Of a DNA stretch of 64,000 nucleotides, positions 36,177-48,100 are shown piece after piece. Location: assembly GCF_007655135.1 (NCBI RefSeq), contig NC_045129.1:11904001-11968000 (forward strand), given 5' to 3'. The position numbers were made by a program, and so were the translations under genes. Position 1 is the first letter of the stretch; every line of letters starts with the position of its first letter. Source of the DNA: Punica granatum. Its lineage: Eukaryota > Streptophyta > Magnoliopsida > Myrtales > Lythraceae. Below the pieces are notes generated by a model. The model ran no database searches. It had not been told where the DNA came from and saw only the letters and a list, made by a program, of their open reading frames with translations.

Positions 36177-37322
36177 TAAATTGGAGAGCGATATCGTTTA
36201 AGTCAAACAAATTAATCAATTGTGAGATAAATTTTAATAGACTATGTCAATGATCATTGTTGAAATGAACTAAAAATTGATCACATATCTCATATTTTCA
36301 TTTCAAAAGAGTATGTTTTGTGACCATCTTTGTTTTGTGACCCTCTTCCTATCCCTATTTTAGGACAAATACAGAAATCTTTTTTTGCTTTTGTATATAG
36401 TTTGTTGGAGGCTCAAACATATTTGTGCGAATCGCATTAGTCGATTTTTGTTTCATGCATTTTGGCAGTGTGGTCCATCGTCCGTCGACATTTGAAAATT
36501 TTGTATTTACCATCCCAATAGGGTCCGCTTGATTATTGAATGGAAGTGACACCCTGTAAAATTCAAGTTTGAATTCTCGAGAAGTCATGTAGAAAAATGC
36601 TTTGTATTTTGTGCCATTTGCATGGCTTGCATCGACCTAATTATACATGTTTGTGGGTTACAGGAGTCCCATTACTGAAATTTAAAATCAGAATCTCTTA
36701 TCTATTTTTTATATAAGATGATCAATATTATGAAAAAAATTCTTGGTTATTAAGTAAGCGTAGTCCAACACATATTATCTCAATCTTTTTCCTTTTCCTT
36801 ATGTGCACAGCTTGGTATGCCGAAGTTTAATGTACTCCGACTAATTCAATTCGAATAGAGTCAGTTCATTAAAAAATAAAACTCTCCAAATTATGATTTT
36901 TCAATATTTTATCCACTAGGAAGTTTGAGTAATGGAAATTATGATTGTTTATTTTCCAATGGAACATCCTTTCCTTGTTTTTTTTTTCGTTTTTATAAAC
37001 TTTATATATGAAAAAGGACAAACTTAAAGAAGTAAATCTATTAGCATTTTTCCCTCCAAAACCGAATGAATATATCATAGCTATATGGAATTCACTCGTG
37101 ACTTTTTTCCTTACAAGGGAGATCCATTGGTGCAGTACAAGGAATAAAAATTTAAAAATAAAGTTATAGCGAAAGTCCCAATATTGTGCAAAAAATTAAA
37201 TTTAAATCCTAAAAGTACAAGATTAGCTCAAATATTTTTAAACGTTTACTAAATGTGAGACTTATGTTCCCTTTTGTAACCCGATTGTTATAATTTTGCT
37301 GATGTGATATTTTTTTCTATAT
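36177..37322. other. Intergenic sequence with SINE-like relics
   Basis: No recognised gene. A box-B-like AAGTTTGAATTCTCG (about 36565) and a minus-strand SINE 3'-end-like stretch (about 36820-36880) suggest degraded SINE copies, but ends are unclear. Confidence 0.4.
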
Positions 37323-38321
37323 GACATTGTCAGCATCCCATTTTGGTCCACCGGCTCCAACGGAGGACTTCCGACCAAAGCTCGGGACACTATTCACCAT
37401 CGGGAAACCGGAGGCAAGTAGGCGGGCACAGAGTCATGGATTGCGGAAGAAAAGCTTGGTCCACCGAGAAAGGCGGAGAAGAGCCACCAGAAGAACAGAC
37501 AAACAAGGAATCCCGAAAACAACGGAGCTGGCACTATGGCACTATTCATCACCGAGTCACCGAAGCACCGAAAGGTGCCCAATATGGGACTCTAAAAATC
37601 CCTCTCAGTGCGAAAGTGACCAACAACACATCCGAGCGCGCTCCGGAGACATCCTGCTTAAGCCGAGACGCCTTGATCCCTCACAGAGGCCTTCTCTGAC
37701 GGGGTTCCGGGAGGCCCGACCCACTGACAAGTAAACGGCACCCGGAAACGGGCCTACAGGTATCTAGGGACCACTAGGGTCGGGGAACGAGTTTCAGATG
37801 ACCTTCCGGAATTTGACTTGGTCTCCAAGGGACGTTTCAGTGGCCACAAACGTCTCCCGGCGGGCCTTCGGGGCACGTCAACGGAAAACAGAGACCACAA
37901 CGATCCCCGAGCACCTCAAGACGTTCAGAGAGCACTGAGAAGACCTCGATCACAAGTCCCTAGGTCATCCCGGGCCAACGGCCTTCGGTCGGGGACAACA
38001 AGCCAACGATGTCCCACGAAGCAAAAGGGTCGCCGAAACGAATGTTGAGATGCACAAAGAGCAATCGGGGACCGGGAGCACTAAACTCCACTCCGAACGC
38101 CCAAACAGGGCAAAACCGACTCTTGAGGTGCCGAGTCGCCCGGACGTTCGTTCACGCGACGCATGGCGATATTAGGCTCATCCAAATCCTCTTCATTCAA
38201 GCATTCCAAATCTATTAATTAATCGGGCATCAGAGATCGAACGCGCGTACAATCAAGTCTTGAGCTTTTCCCGGCTTTTCTCTTAGTCAAATGGGACCCA
38301 CAGCTTAGCCAAGCCAAGCCT

Positions 38322-38391
38322 CCAAGCCGCGGCTCAACCCCAAGCCACGGCTCAACCCCAAGCCATGGCTCCATCCCTAAGCCACGGCTCA
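38322..38391 (+). repeat. 18-bp minisatellite inside the long LTR-like element
   Basis: Four tandem units of the type CCAAGCCACGGCTCAACC with minor variation, in the presumed U3 part upstream of the TATA box. Confidence 0.9.
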
Positions 38392-38618
38392 ATTCAGTGG
38401 CTTAAACCCAAGAAGCTCCCTCCACCACACAAATTCAAATATCTCTTACACCTTCTTACACATATCTCCCATCCATCACTTCCCATCACTTCTCCTCTTG
38501 CTTCCCCCACACTCTAAGTGACATTTCCCCATCCTAACTCCTCTTCAAAAATTCGGCAGCCCCATAAACCCCCTCTAAATCACACTTAATTTCACTAATT
38601 TTGCATTATTAGCCTTCT

Positions 38619-38625
38619 TATATAA
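38619..38625 (+). promoter_or_regulatory. TATA box in the long LTR-like element
   Basis: TATATAAG within an AT-rich dip, about 230 bp after the 18-bp minisatellite. Followed by CT-rich sequence from about 38660. Consistent with a Pol II promoter in an LTR (U3/R boundary near 38650), by position and sequence only. Confidence 0.55.
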
Positions 38626-39384
38626 GCCTTTTGGGTCATTAACTTAATCACAACTCAACTTCCATCATCTCTCTAGCTTTCTTACTCTAGGAAACCCTCT
38701 CCAAGCCCTCTCAAACTTCAGCACTTTCCAGAAGTCGTCCAGCTTTCCCTCAGCCCGTCCAAGGCCGAAAATGCCGGAAAACTCAACCGTTTTCCGGCGA
38801 CCGCCATCCAACCCGATCCAAACTTGACCAAACTTCATATCCCACATGTTTTCGACCTCCTAAGTCCATTTACGACCTTAGATTTTTCATTTGAAGCTCT
38901 CAGCACTTCGTTCAATCTCTGTCCAGATTCGGGTCCCTATGGCGTTTTCCCGGTTTCTAAGCGAATTCTTCCTTTTCGACTTAAGCAAGCTCAACCAAAC
39001 TTCATATCCTACATGTATTCGACCTCCCGAGTCCATTTCCGGTGTTAGTTTTGCGATTTGAAGCTTCCAGCTTGCCGAACCAGCTCTGTCCAGAACCGAG
39101 TTCCCTAGACGGTTTCACGGCTTCCCGGGCTTCTTCGACGCCATTCCTTCCCACGACCATGGCGAGTCGTGCCATCACTTTCTAAGGGTTCCTCATGACC
39201 CTCACTCTCCCCCGTGACGGGTTGGTCATGTGCCGAGAGCCGCTCAACCGCGCAAGACCGCCCTTTTTCACTCTTTTCCTTTACCGGGTTTCCACAGTTT
39301 TTTTTATCGGTTTCTCTTTGCATGTCCAGTTGAAATCAGTCGTGCGCACGCCATAAGCTGGTCACGAACACCAAGAGCAGTCCC

Positions 39385-40250
39385 TTAGGAGTCGGAGGAA
39401 CTCGAGCCAGCTTGGTGCAACACCCGGAGCCCCCTTTGCAGCCGTTTCAACCCAAACAGCCCAGTCGGGTCTGTTCCGCTGGTTTTCCTTTCTGACCCGA
39501 ACTTTGCAGGAACATACAGGTCAGCTCAAGTTTAACCTCGCTACGAGCCACCTATCACTGTGATCCTAAGTCAGTTAGGAGTCCAATGCCACAGATCTTG
39601 CACCAAAATACCACCGGGAGCCTCCGGGACAGCCATTTCTTTCCGACCTGCCCAGTCGGGTCAGTTCCTCCCAGTCGGTTCTGTTTTCTGCTAGCTAACC
39701 CGACTTTGTTTTTTATTTCCAGAAAATCTACGTGTCCAATCCACATGAAACTACCACAGGCATGATCCTCAGTCAGTTAGGAGTCGAATGCCACCGATCT
39801 TGCACCAAAAGACCATCGGTAGCCTCCCGTAGAGTCGTTTCTTCATCGGGGTGCCAGTCGGGTTTGTTCCTCTGGTCGTCTTTTCTAACCCGAAATTTGC
39901 AGGAACGTACAGGTCAGTTCGGGTTGAATCTTGCTACGAGCCACCTATCACCGCGATCCTCAGTCAGTTAGGAGTCCAATGCCACAGACCTCGCATCAAA
40001 AAACCACCGGGAGCCTCCTGTGGAGCCATTCCTTCGTCGGGTGCCAGTCGGGTCTGTTTTGACCCGACTGGGTCTGTCTTTTTTTTTTTTACTGACCCGA
40101 CTTTGTTTTTGATTTCCGGAAAATCTACGCGTACTCTCCTCCCGAAACCACCGCAGACGTGATCCTTGGTCTCTTGGGAATCCAATGCAACTGGCCCCGC
40201 ACGAAAATTCCACCCCGATCAACCGGTACAGCCCCGACAAGCCGGACTGC
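39385..40250 (+). repeat. Tandem array of about 200-bp units in alternating A/B variants
   Basis: The marker TCAGTTAGGAGTC recurs at 39571, 39773 and 39964, with a diverged form at about 40170 (spacings 202, 191 and about 206). Units alternate. Variant A carries GCAGGAACATACAGGTCAG (39507) and GCAGGAACGTACAGGTCAG (39899). Variant B carries AAAATCTACGTGTCC (39723) and AAAATCTACGCGTAC (40121). The effective period is therefore a dimer of about 393-397 bp, present about twice. Confidence 0.9.
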
Positions 40251-42974
40251 CAGTAGAGTCTGCCGCCGACCCGACTTCACTGATTCGGGTCTGTTCATTC
40301 CAGGGGGCAGAACCGACTTCCCAAGCCCTTTTTCCGGCTTTCCTCGACTTTTCCCGCATCCCGGGGCTAGGTATAATCATTCCCAACTCAGAGAAGTTAG
40401 GACTTTTACGTTTTCTTTGTGTTTGTGGGGCGATAAGGCGGTCCATGACCGATTCGCATGCAAGTTTATGTTTTTATGTGTTTGTACATCGTATTATGCA
40501 TGTCTTCATCGTATATAGTGCTAGCATGTCGGGAAATAGCTTGAATCGGAGTCGAGGAGACATCGTTGTCTCGAGCAAGCCAAAGGAGCCTCTCGGCCTC
40601 ACCCCAAGGGAGGTGGCCGAGAGCCCCTCTTGGCTTCCTCGGGCCATGGATGGCCTCCTTTCCCCGACTCAAGTCGTTTCCCGAATTTTTACATTTTTCG
40701 CTTCCCATGAGTCGGTGCCGTTTTATCGATTCCTCTAAATATCGTGTTTGTGCTTGTTTGTATGTTTAATTGCGTTCCTAAGATCATGGCGGCACCGGCT
40801 ATGTAAAAAATGTACGTTGTCATCGTGTTTGATGTTTTATGCATGCAAGAAACGGTCAAAACCGATTCTTGGAATTGATTGTAATCACAATTTTCATTTA
40901 ATTGTTGGTTCCATGTTAATTCGTATGTTAGGTACGTTAATATCGAACAATCATTTCATTGATCCATAACAATTGAGGTTTGCGGTCTCATTCATTAAAC
41001 TACTTCACAAACGGGAAACGGGACGTACCATTCGGCTAAATGAACCACTCGGTCTAAGTAATTGGATAAATCGAAAATCAACTCGTAAACGCGTCGACGA
41101 ATCACTAAACGGTGAGAGCGCCCTTTTAAAATTCACAATTTCAAAATATCGAGACGCTTAACACGAATAGAATTAGTGTCTAGGGAGCACTCGTGCGCTA
41201 TGACTCGAGTCAAGGCCCGATTTGAGGAGGCTCATGTCTAAGTGCGCGAGTCCTCTTTGGACCTCTTCGTGTCATGCGATCCCAACTTCCACATACACGC
41301 CCTACACATTTTACCGTTCAAAGGGCATGACCATTATTTCGTGATTCGCCGACATTCTAGGCGTTAGGGAGACCGAAACACCTTGATCTATGGACGAAAA
41401 AGGGCAACCCGTTCGGGTGCGAGTTTCATTCGTACGGCCCATTCCGTTCACTTTCAGTGTTTCTATCTTCCTATCGTAGATTCGGTGGTGAACCTTTTTA
41501 TTTCAGTTACAAAAGACGAAGAACCGGATTAATCATGTACTTGACTTAAACAAACATTAGATAATGGATAGGTGGAATATTAGATTCCAATCTAGAGTCA
41601 AGATACGAGTTTGGTTAATTCGGTGAAATCGCAGTGTCATCTCACTGAATAAGGATTCTAAAACAAATTCACACATGTAATCGGCTTAGAACCATATTCT
41701 AGCCCACCATCTATGTTTGCCTAGGCTAGACACATTGTTTGCAAATCAACCCCGGTCGATAACTGATTAAATCACGTACATTCGACTTAATACACAACTT
41801 ATTTGTATTCACCTACGTTTGTCAGTTGTTATCTGTTTTCCATCAATTTTATCAGTTTTCTTTTGTTTTCCATTTCCTTTTGCTGATTTGTTGCGGTTCG
41901 GGTCCGAGCCCAAAGGTTACGTGTTGCACGGGGTCCAACGCCCCAAATCACCGAACACGAGGTCCAACGCCTCCTAACTCACTGAGTGCGTGCAACCCGA
42001 GTGCGGAATGGGATCTAGCCTTGAGTCACCATCACACTCCAAATACGGCCTATGTGGAAGGCAATTTGGATTGAATGTGTGAAACGTGTTTAGATATCAC
42101 CCGGGAGCTCAATCGGTCTAACGGTTACAGTGGGAATTAATCGGTTCTCCTGCAAACCGTCGATTCGATTGGACCCGACCCCCGGCTCTTTGAGCCCGCA
42201 TTGCCTTAATTTATTTATCGGTCATTCAAAACACACGGTGAGCCGGAGCGGAATATTGGCCCAATGCAAACCGATCGGGATCCATTTACTTATTCAGTTA
42301 CACTTCGTAATTATTCGAGTGTACATTGTGAGGATCTTATTTGTACATCTACTCATTCACTTGTAAAGATCCCCGATCGGCGAGCGAGAGGTCCGAGCGT
42401 CGAACCGGTCAAGTTGGTCTATTGTCACCAAGAGACGAGTAAGCTCGAATACTCGCGGTCTCGGTTCGCGCAGGGAATCGACCATCACAGTTCGATGAAC
42501 TGTAACGCTAAGATAGTGAACCGATTCCTCGACGCACAAGCCTACTCATCTTTCGGATTACTGGCCCAACTTGATCAATTCATCGATTTTACGGTGTCAA
42601 AACGGGCGAGTCAAGTGCAACCCTAAATCACGCGGTGAATAAACTAAACGGCAAGCCTAGCAAACTAGAGTACCGAAAGGGCGTGCGGGATATAGGCCCG
42701 CACGTAATAGAACCCCCGAATTCGGAATTTTCGGTTCCGCATGACCATTGCCTTAGCATTTAGGTGTACCTTGTACCCCTAGACCCGGACGACTCAACGG
42801 CCCTCGACCTACGAGTCGTAAACAGTAAGTGGCGACTCCTTCTCACGTGCGTCCGTCGCGTGTCCCCGGGAAGGTGGATACTCCCAAGCCACGTTGCATA
42901 AGCTTCGCGCATGCGTGCCCCGACGAGATTAAATTCGGGTGCGCATAGACATTTTAAAAAATATAATAAAAATT

Positions 42975-43410
42975 AAAAAATGGAGAACCTTGTCGGGCTG
43001 GACAAATGCCGGGGGGTGGAGGCCCTCGTCGTTGAACCCCACCTCTCGAGATGAGGTTGTTGACGACCTCATCGGGAACAGTGGCTGGAAGGCCCCCCGA
43101 CTCTGCTCTGTCCCACCTCTCTTCCCCTTTGTCCCCTCCCGAGGGGGGTGTTTGCGGTGGTGGCAATGGAGAAGATTGCGGTGGGGGCGCCACTTTCGAC
43201 CACCTCTCTCTCATGTGGGAGGAGTGGTCAAAAAGGGGGCCCCCTACGCAGTCTCGCACCCTCTCTATCCTTCTGTTCGAAATAGAGCGGGGAGAAGGGG
43301 GCCCTTTTTGACCCTCTCTCCCGGTGAGGTCGCTGATCGACTTGATGCTGTCAACAACCCTAGTCGATGGCGAGGGCACCCATCCCCGACAAGGGCTGGG
43401 TTTTCCTTCT
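42975..43410. repeat. GC-rich fold-back sequence (MITE-like)
   Basis: CCTTGTCGGG at 42988-42997 is matched in inverse orientation by CCCGACAAGG at 43385-43394, with further pairing inward (GGGTG, CCCTCG). Internal palindromes include GATGAGGTTGTTGACGACCTCATC (about 43050), GACCAC...GTGGTC (about 43178-43209) and GTCAAAAAGGG...CCCTTTTTGAC (about 43207-43312). Open frames on both strands here are by-products of this GC-rich structure. Class unknown; no target duplication identified. Confidence 0.6.
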
Positions 43411-45191
43411 TTTCTCAAGTTATTATTTTATTATGTATTTTATGAATGCCACGTATTAAGAAAGGTGATGTCAACAAAACCGTAATAGTTTATTGTAGAA
43501 CGGATCATAAGTGTTGCATTAACAAATATTCAGGACTATTTGAGCTAATTTGATACTTTTATTACTGAATTAAGTTTAACTTTGTACGTAGTTTTCAGAT
43601 TTTTACTATAATTTTGTCAAAATTTAAATAAAGGAGGTATGAAAAGTTTATTGGCAAGAATCAGTGTATGTCTCTCTGCACTACGTCTTCTTTCTCAATT
43701 CACTCGTGATTTCATGCTAACATGACTATTAGTAGGCTAATGAAGAGAATCATGACCTAGCTTACTCGATGGGGTTGAGTTCATACTAGCTACCATATAA
43801 CCGGCCTGAAGTGACCATCAAGAGAAATATATAGTCTCACGTTTTATTATGTTCCCTCATAGCTCTGACTTACCAAAACGAAAGGCAGGGACAAGGAGGG
43901 ATATTTGTGCGAGAGACGATATATTTTTGTACGTCTGATTGTGACAATGCACGTTGGGAAAACCATCATAATGAGGGAGATAAGCTGAGAAGAGTTGGAA
44001 CCATTGAAGGTGGACTTGACTTTGTTAGATTGGTGTGTGGTGGGTCTTGTCCATAAGAGTAATCGTAGATATAGGTTAAGCTTAGTGGCACTTCGTGAAA
44101 TGGAATTGTATTGAAACCCCAGAATAGGCATTTCCATCAAGGTGGTGCCATTGCTAGGTATAATTCTAGCGTGATCAATAGGCACTGGAATCTCCAAGAA
44201 TTTCTGTAACCTATTTAATGAGTTTTTTTTTATGTCTTGTTCTTTTTCCTTCTCTCTTTTCGGTTCTTTTCCTTCTTTGGTTAGATACCAATTTGCTTCA
44301 TCAAAGCCATGATTATAAGCAATTTGAGCAGCCCCGGCAGTAGCTTGTTTTTTTTTAAAATTATTTTTTGAACGAAGGAGACCTATAAACTTAGTATAAG
44401 GAAATATAAAATCGAGCTAATAAAGGGTGTAAATAGTCCCACCATAAAAATCGAACTTGAAACTTCTTGATTATGCGAGGACATAAGTGTAATAGTCTTC
44501 TTTTTAGTAACATCATTTTCTCTTCTATTTTATTTTCACTTTTCGGCTCAAAGTTCACACTCGGAATCTTGGATTCACACCAAGTTGGCTTAGTTAGTGT
44601 ATATTTTTATTAGTTATTAAGATTCATATTTCATTATATTAAATCAACGGGTCTCTTTTGTAACCGAAAGTCGGCTTAAATACTATGGGCATTCATTTTC
44701 GCGGTGAATATCTGCATGTCATAATTTAATCATCCTAATCGTTTGACGTTTGACGTTTTCGTGTTAATAAATAAATATCAATTTTTTTTTCCGGTTACAA
44801 GGGAGGCACATAGATCTAGTACATTGAAATAGAAATCTTAAATATCTAATAAATATTTTTTTTCTTGACAATTTCCCTCATTAACTCGAAAAGGAAATGT
44901 ATACCGTATAGATATTAAATTCTTCTTTCAGTCTCGGGCTTATTTTCCGGATGGACAAACATCTGTTGGTACGTGCCGAAAGAAAGACCAGATGATAAAC
45001 ATACTTAACATGTTCCAAGCAGTTTTGTAGATAAGAGTAAGATATGGACAAGACTAACGTCTATCTCCTGTGTTAAGGCAAGAATTATATATGTAAGAAG
45101 TTGAGAGGCAAAGGACATGGCCCGAGTTTGGCAAATCTGGTCTATGTGGAAATTGAAGACAAAGAATCATGTTGTTTTCGATTGCCAATCT
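43411..45191. other. Intergenic sequence downstream of the beta-galactosidase gene
   Basis: No recognised gene. A minus-strand open frame at 43847-44197 starts at a TTG and matches no family I know. The part nearest 45191 should include the 3' UTR of the beta-galactosidase gene. Confidence 0.4.
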
Positions 45192-48100
45192 TCAAGAAAA
45201 TTTCAAATCACCTCTTCTCATCCTCGTGTCTGGCAAAGAATATTTTGAGTTTGTATCAATGGAAGGTGACGGTGTAGAACTCTTCTCCTTTATATCGTCA
45301 GTTGATACGGTGACTAAGGTGACACCTAGGGGATCCCCTCCATCTTCTTCTAGCAGAACCAACAGATTCCCCGATGGTTCTACAAATGATCGAGGAACAT
45401 GATACCTGAACAGAGAGACAAAGCAATGCATGACAGCACGAGTAAATATGTATTTCCTCAGATTTTCGAGAAGTACACGAGTAGAAAGCTGAAGTTTCCG
45501 CATACAATATTTGTGATGGACTTCCTGAGGGCGCAAGAAATGAAACCCAATAGCGGCCGATACTTTGTCCGTTAACCCAGGCTTCTCCTTTCCCCATTGT
45601 GCTTAGGTTCAGAGCAAGCGGTTCGGAGCCCTCTGGAATGTCGAAAACGCTCTGCTAGTTTGATTCATACATAAATAAGAATGTGTAATCTCAAATAAAT
45701 GCTGTAGGTAATCATCTAACTTATCTTTGTTCTGTCTTATTTTCGAAATTTTCACCTTGTACCAAGTGAGTGGCTGATTCAGGGAAGTCCCGCTGCTCCA
45801 ATCGACCTGTTCCAAGTTCTGTTCTTCATATATCTGCAACTTCTCCCCGAGTAGTCCCACCTGAATGCACAAGCCAAAAATGCAAACGCAATGAGAAAGG
45901 CATGTGAGAGCGTTCTTACATTTTTTGTTTTCCTGAACTGGTTTCTTCAATTGCCCTTGTACCATATTTTGCTATTATAGAACATTGTGGATATTTTGGT
46001 ATGTGAATTCTTACCTGATAACCCCACAAATATTCCGTAAAATTGTACACCTCATTCTGATCACATTGTATTTCAACTTGGGTCAGCCCCGCGACTTTAC
46101 TTTCCATAAAAGCCCCTGAATCCTTCATGCAGCACGTGCTGTCAGTCAATTGAGCAGTGTAAATGCAATTAACACCCATATTTGCAAATACACTTACCGG
46201 CAGTCCGACCATATTGCTGAGAATGGAGATGTTGTTCATGTCATCCTGCAAGGGAATCGGATACTCCAGTGTGAATACTTTCACATCATGATTTCCATGA
46301 GCAGCACCTGAAATGGGAAACCTTCGAGTCAATTTGCGCACTTTTTCTGTTTACTTCTGGAACAGATCGACATTTTTAGGGTCAAGTCTTTCTTCGAAGA
46401 GCTCACCTATGTGCAAATCATTTACAAAAGCATGCGCAGCATGTGCGTGAGACTCTACGTGAAGTACCGGCGTGTTGCAGGAAGAATTAGGCTGAAATCT
46501 GTTGAAAGAAACTCATAGAAAATTATATAGATCATAGACTACTGATATTTTGTTAAGAGTAGTTATCGACTCAGTATTTACCTGAATGTGTACCAGAGAT
46601 AATCGGAAATGTCCTTCGTCGTGTTCATCTGCTCTAACAATGTACCCGATATTAGTGTAGTATCTGAGAAATGTGGGATCACATCTTCAAATTCTTCCCA
46701 CTTGTCGTCGGAGTCAAATTTCCAGCTGACTGTTGTGGTTCTTGTATTGCCTTCTACATTAACCTGCACTTGAGATAAGAAGGCTAAGCCTCCTAGCTTT
46801 TTCATAATTTTGGTATGCTTGAGCGTGCAGTTTTGATATGTGACTTACGGTTGCAGTGTTAAAAATCACATTGTTGCAGTCTCCTAGAATACTAATAGAC
46901 TTTGGAGGAAGTTCAACCGATATATTGCGAAACTGTACAGTAGCATTGTTTGTGGGATCATTGTTTACGAGAAATGATACACATCCTCCCGTTTCTTCTT
47001 CAAAAACATATGCCTGCCACCGAAACAATAAGTAAGAAATCACTGTTTTAACACCATATTTCATTGTTTACTATGAGCCTATCTTTGCGTCACCTGTTGA
47101 AGGGGGCCGATAGAGAAATTCGCCTTCGCTCCTTGCAGCAGAGGCGCAGAGTAGTTCTTAACCGCGGCATGCAATTCCCTAAGGTGTCCCCACTTAGGTT
47201 GCCTTTTAAGGCCTAGAAAATGAGATAAGCTAGTGACTACAAGTAACCCCACCATTAATCACGTACTACAAGAAGAAAATTTACAGCTCACCATACTCAT
47301 CGATGGGGGCTTGATCATAATAACTCGTTATCACATATCCAGATCCAGTCCTCCCAAAGTTGGTTCCTCCATGGTACTATATGATGAATAATTCTCTTTA
47401 GAGCACACCAAATGCCAAGAAAAAGTAAGATTAAGTTACAGAATTGACGTACCATATAATAGTTTATGTAACTTCCGTTCATTTTCGCAATAAAGAGTGC
47501 TGCGTGGAATGCAATGTCTTCAGCGGACCTAATGTACGGCCCTTTACCATACACTTCATAGCTGTAAGAATATTGCTGTCAGACATTAGAAGTCTATGTA
47601 AGGATCTTTCTAAACTCGAGTAATCTACATTGAAATATGTAGAACATCGTGTAAGGACGTACAAGGATGTCCAGTCCTCAGTCCAAAGTGCCGGCTTATT
47701 CGGAGAGTTTGGTCCTGTAAATGTCTCTCCACATCTCATCCCGTTGCACGTATTGATCTGCAAATGATGAGTTTTCAAGTCTAGGAATTTCTTCAGATTA
47801 TAGAAGTACTAATAATATGTGGTCATTATTGAAAGGAAGGAACATGATCATCCTGCTAAAACATGTGAGGTAACAAACCACTGGATCGGGAGCATCAGTC
47901 TGCTTGCACATAACCCATGGAACTCCAGTATTGAGCCCAACTGCCATGCTTGCTGCCCATTGAACATAAGATGGCCCTTGCTCCTGAAAGGCCGCTTCGA
48001 TATTTTGGTATTCATTCTCTATCTGTAAAGGTCAGTTCATAGGAGTTAATGTGATTGCCAATAAGGAAGAATTGGAGAGAAACCGCCCCACAAAACTGAA

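Larger units (their letters stand above)
37328..42951 (+). mobile_element. Very long LTR-like element, probably Ty3/gypsy solo LTR or truncated copy (about 5.6 kb)
   Basis: Markedly GC-richer than its AT-rich surroundings. It starts TGTCAGCATCCC and ends GCGCATAGACA, giving TGTC/GACA termini. A 5-bp GACAT occurs at 37323-37327 and 42948-42952; it could be the target duplication if the element ends at 42947, so the right end is uncertain by a few bases. Internally: 18-bp minisatellite (38322-38391), TATA box (38619), two-variant tandem array (39385-40250), and TGGCGACTCC at 42830, which resembles a primer-binding site beginning with TGG. No gag, protease, RT or integrase frame is present. LTRs this long are known mainly from the Tat/Ogre and Athila groups; that assignment is inference. 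Confidence 0.6.

Noticed and set aside
37321..37734. Overlapping open frames of 118-137 codons in two frames at the start of the long LTR-like element
   Set aside because: No resemblance to gag or pol; GC-rich sequence lacks stops by composition. Treated as LTR non-coding sequence.
42939..43445. Open frames of 154 and 168 codons on opposite strands
   Set aside because: They coincide with a GC-rich palindromic segment and neither matches a known protein.
43847..44197. 116-codon minus-strand open frame downstream of the beta-galactosidase gene
   Set aside because: Starts at TTG, no recognisable domain, no splice-compatible neighbours.
46122..46198. Alternative acceptor CAG at about 46143 for exon 15 of the beta-galactosidase gene
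   Set aside because: It would shift the frame; the AAG acceptor at 46123 keeps the conserved VGLP-DSGAF junction.
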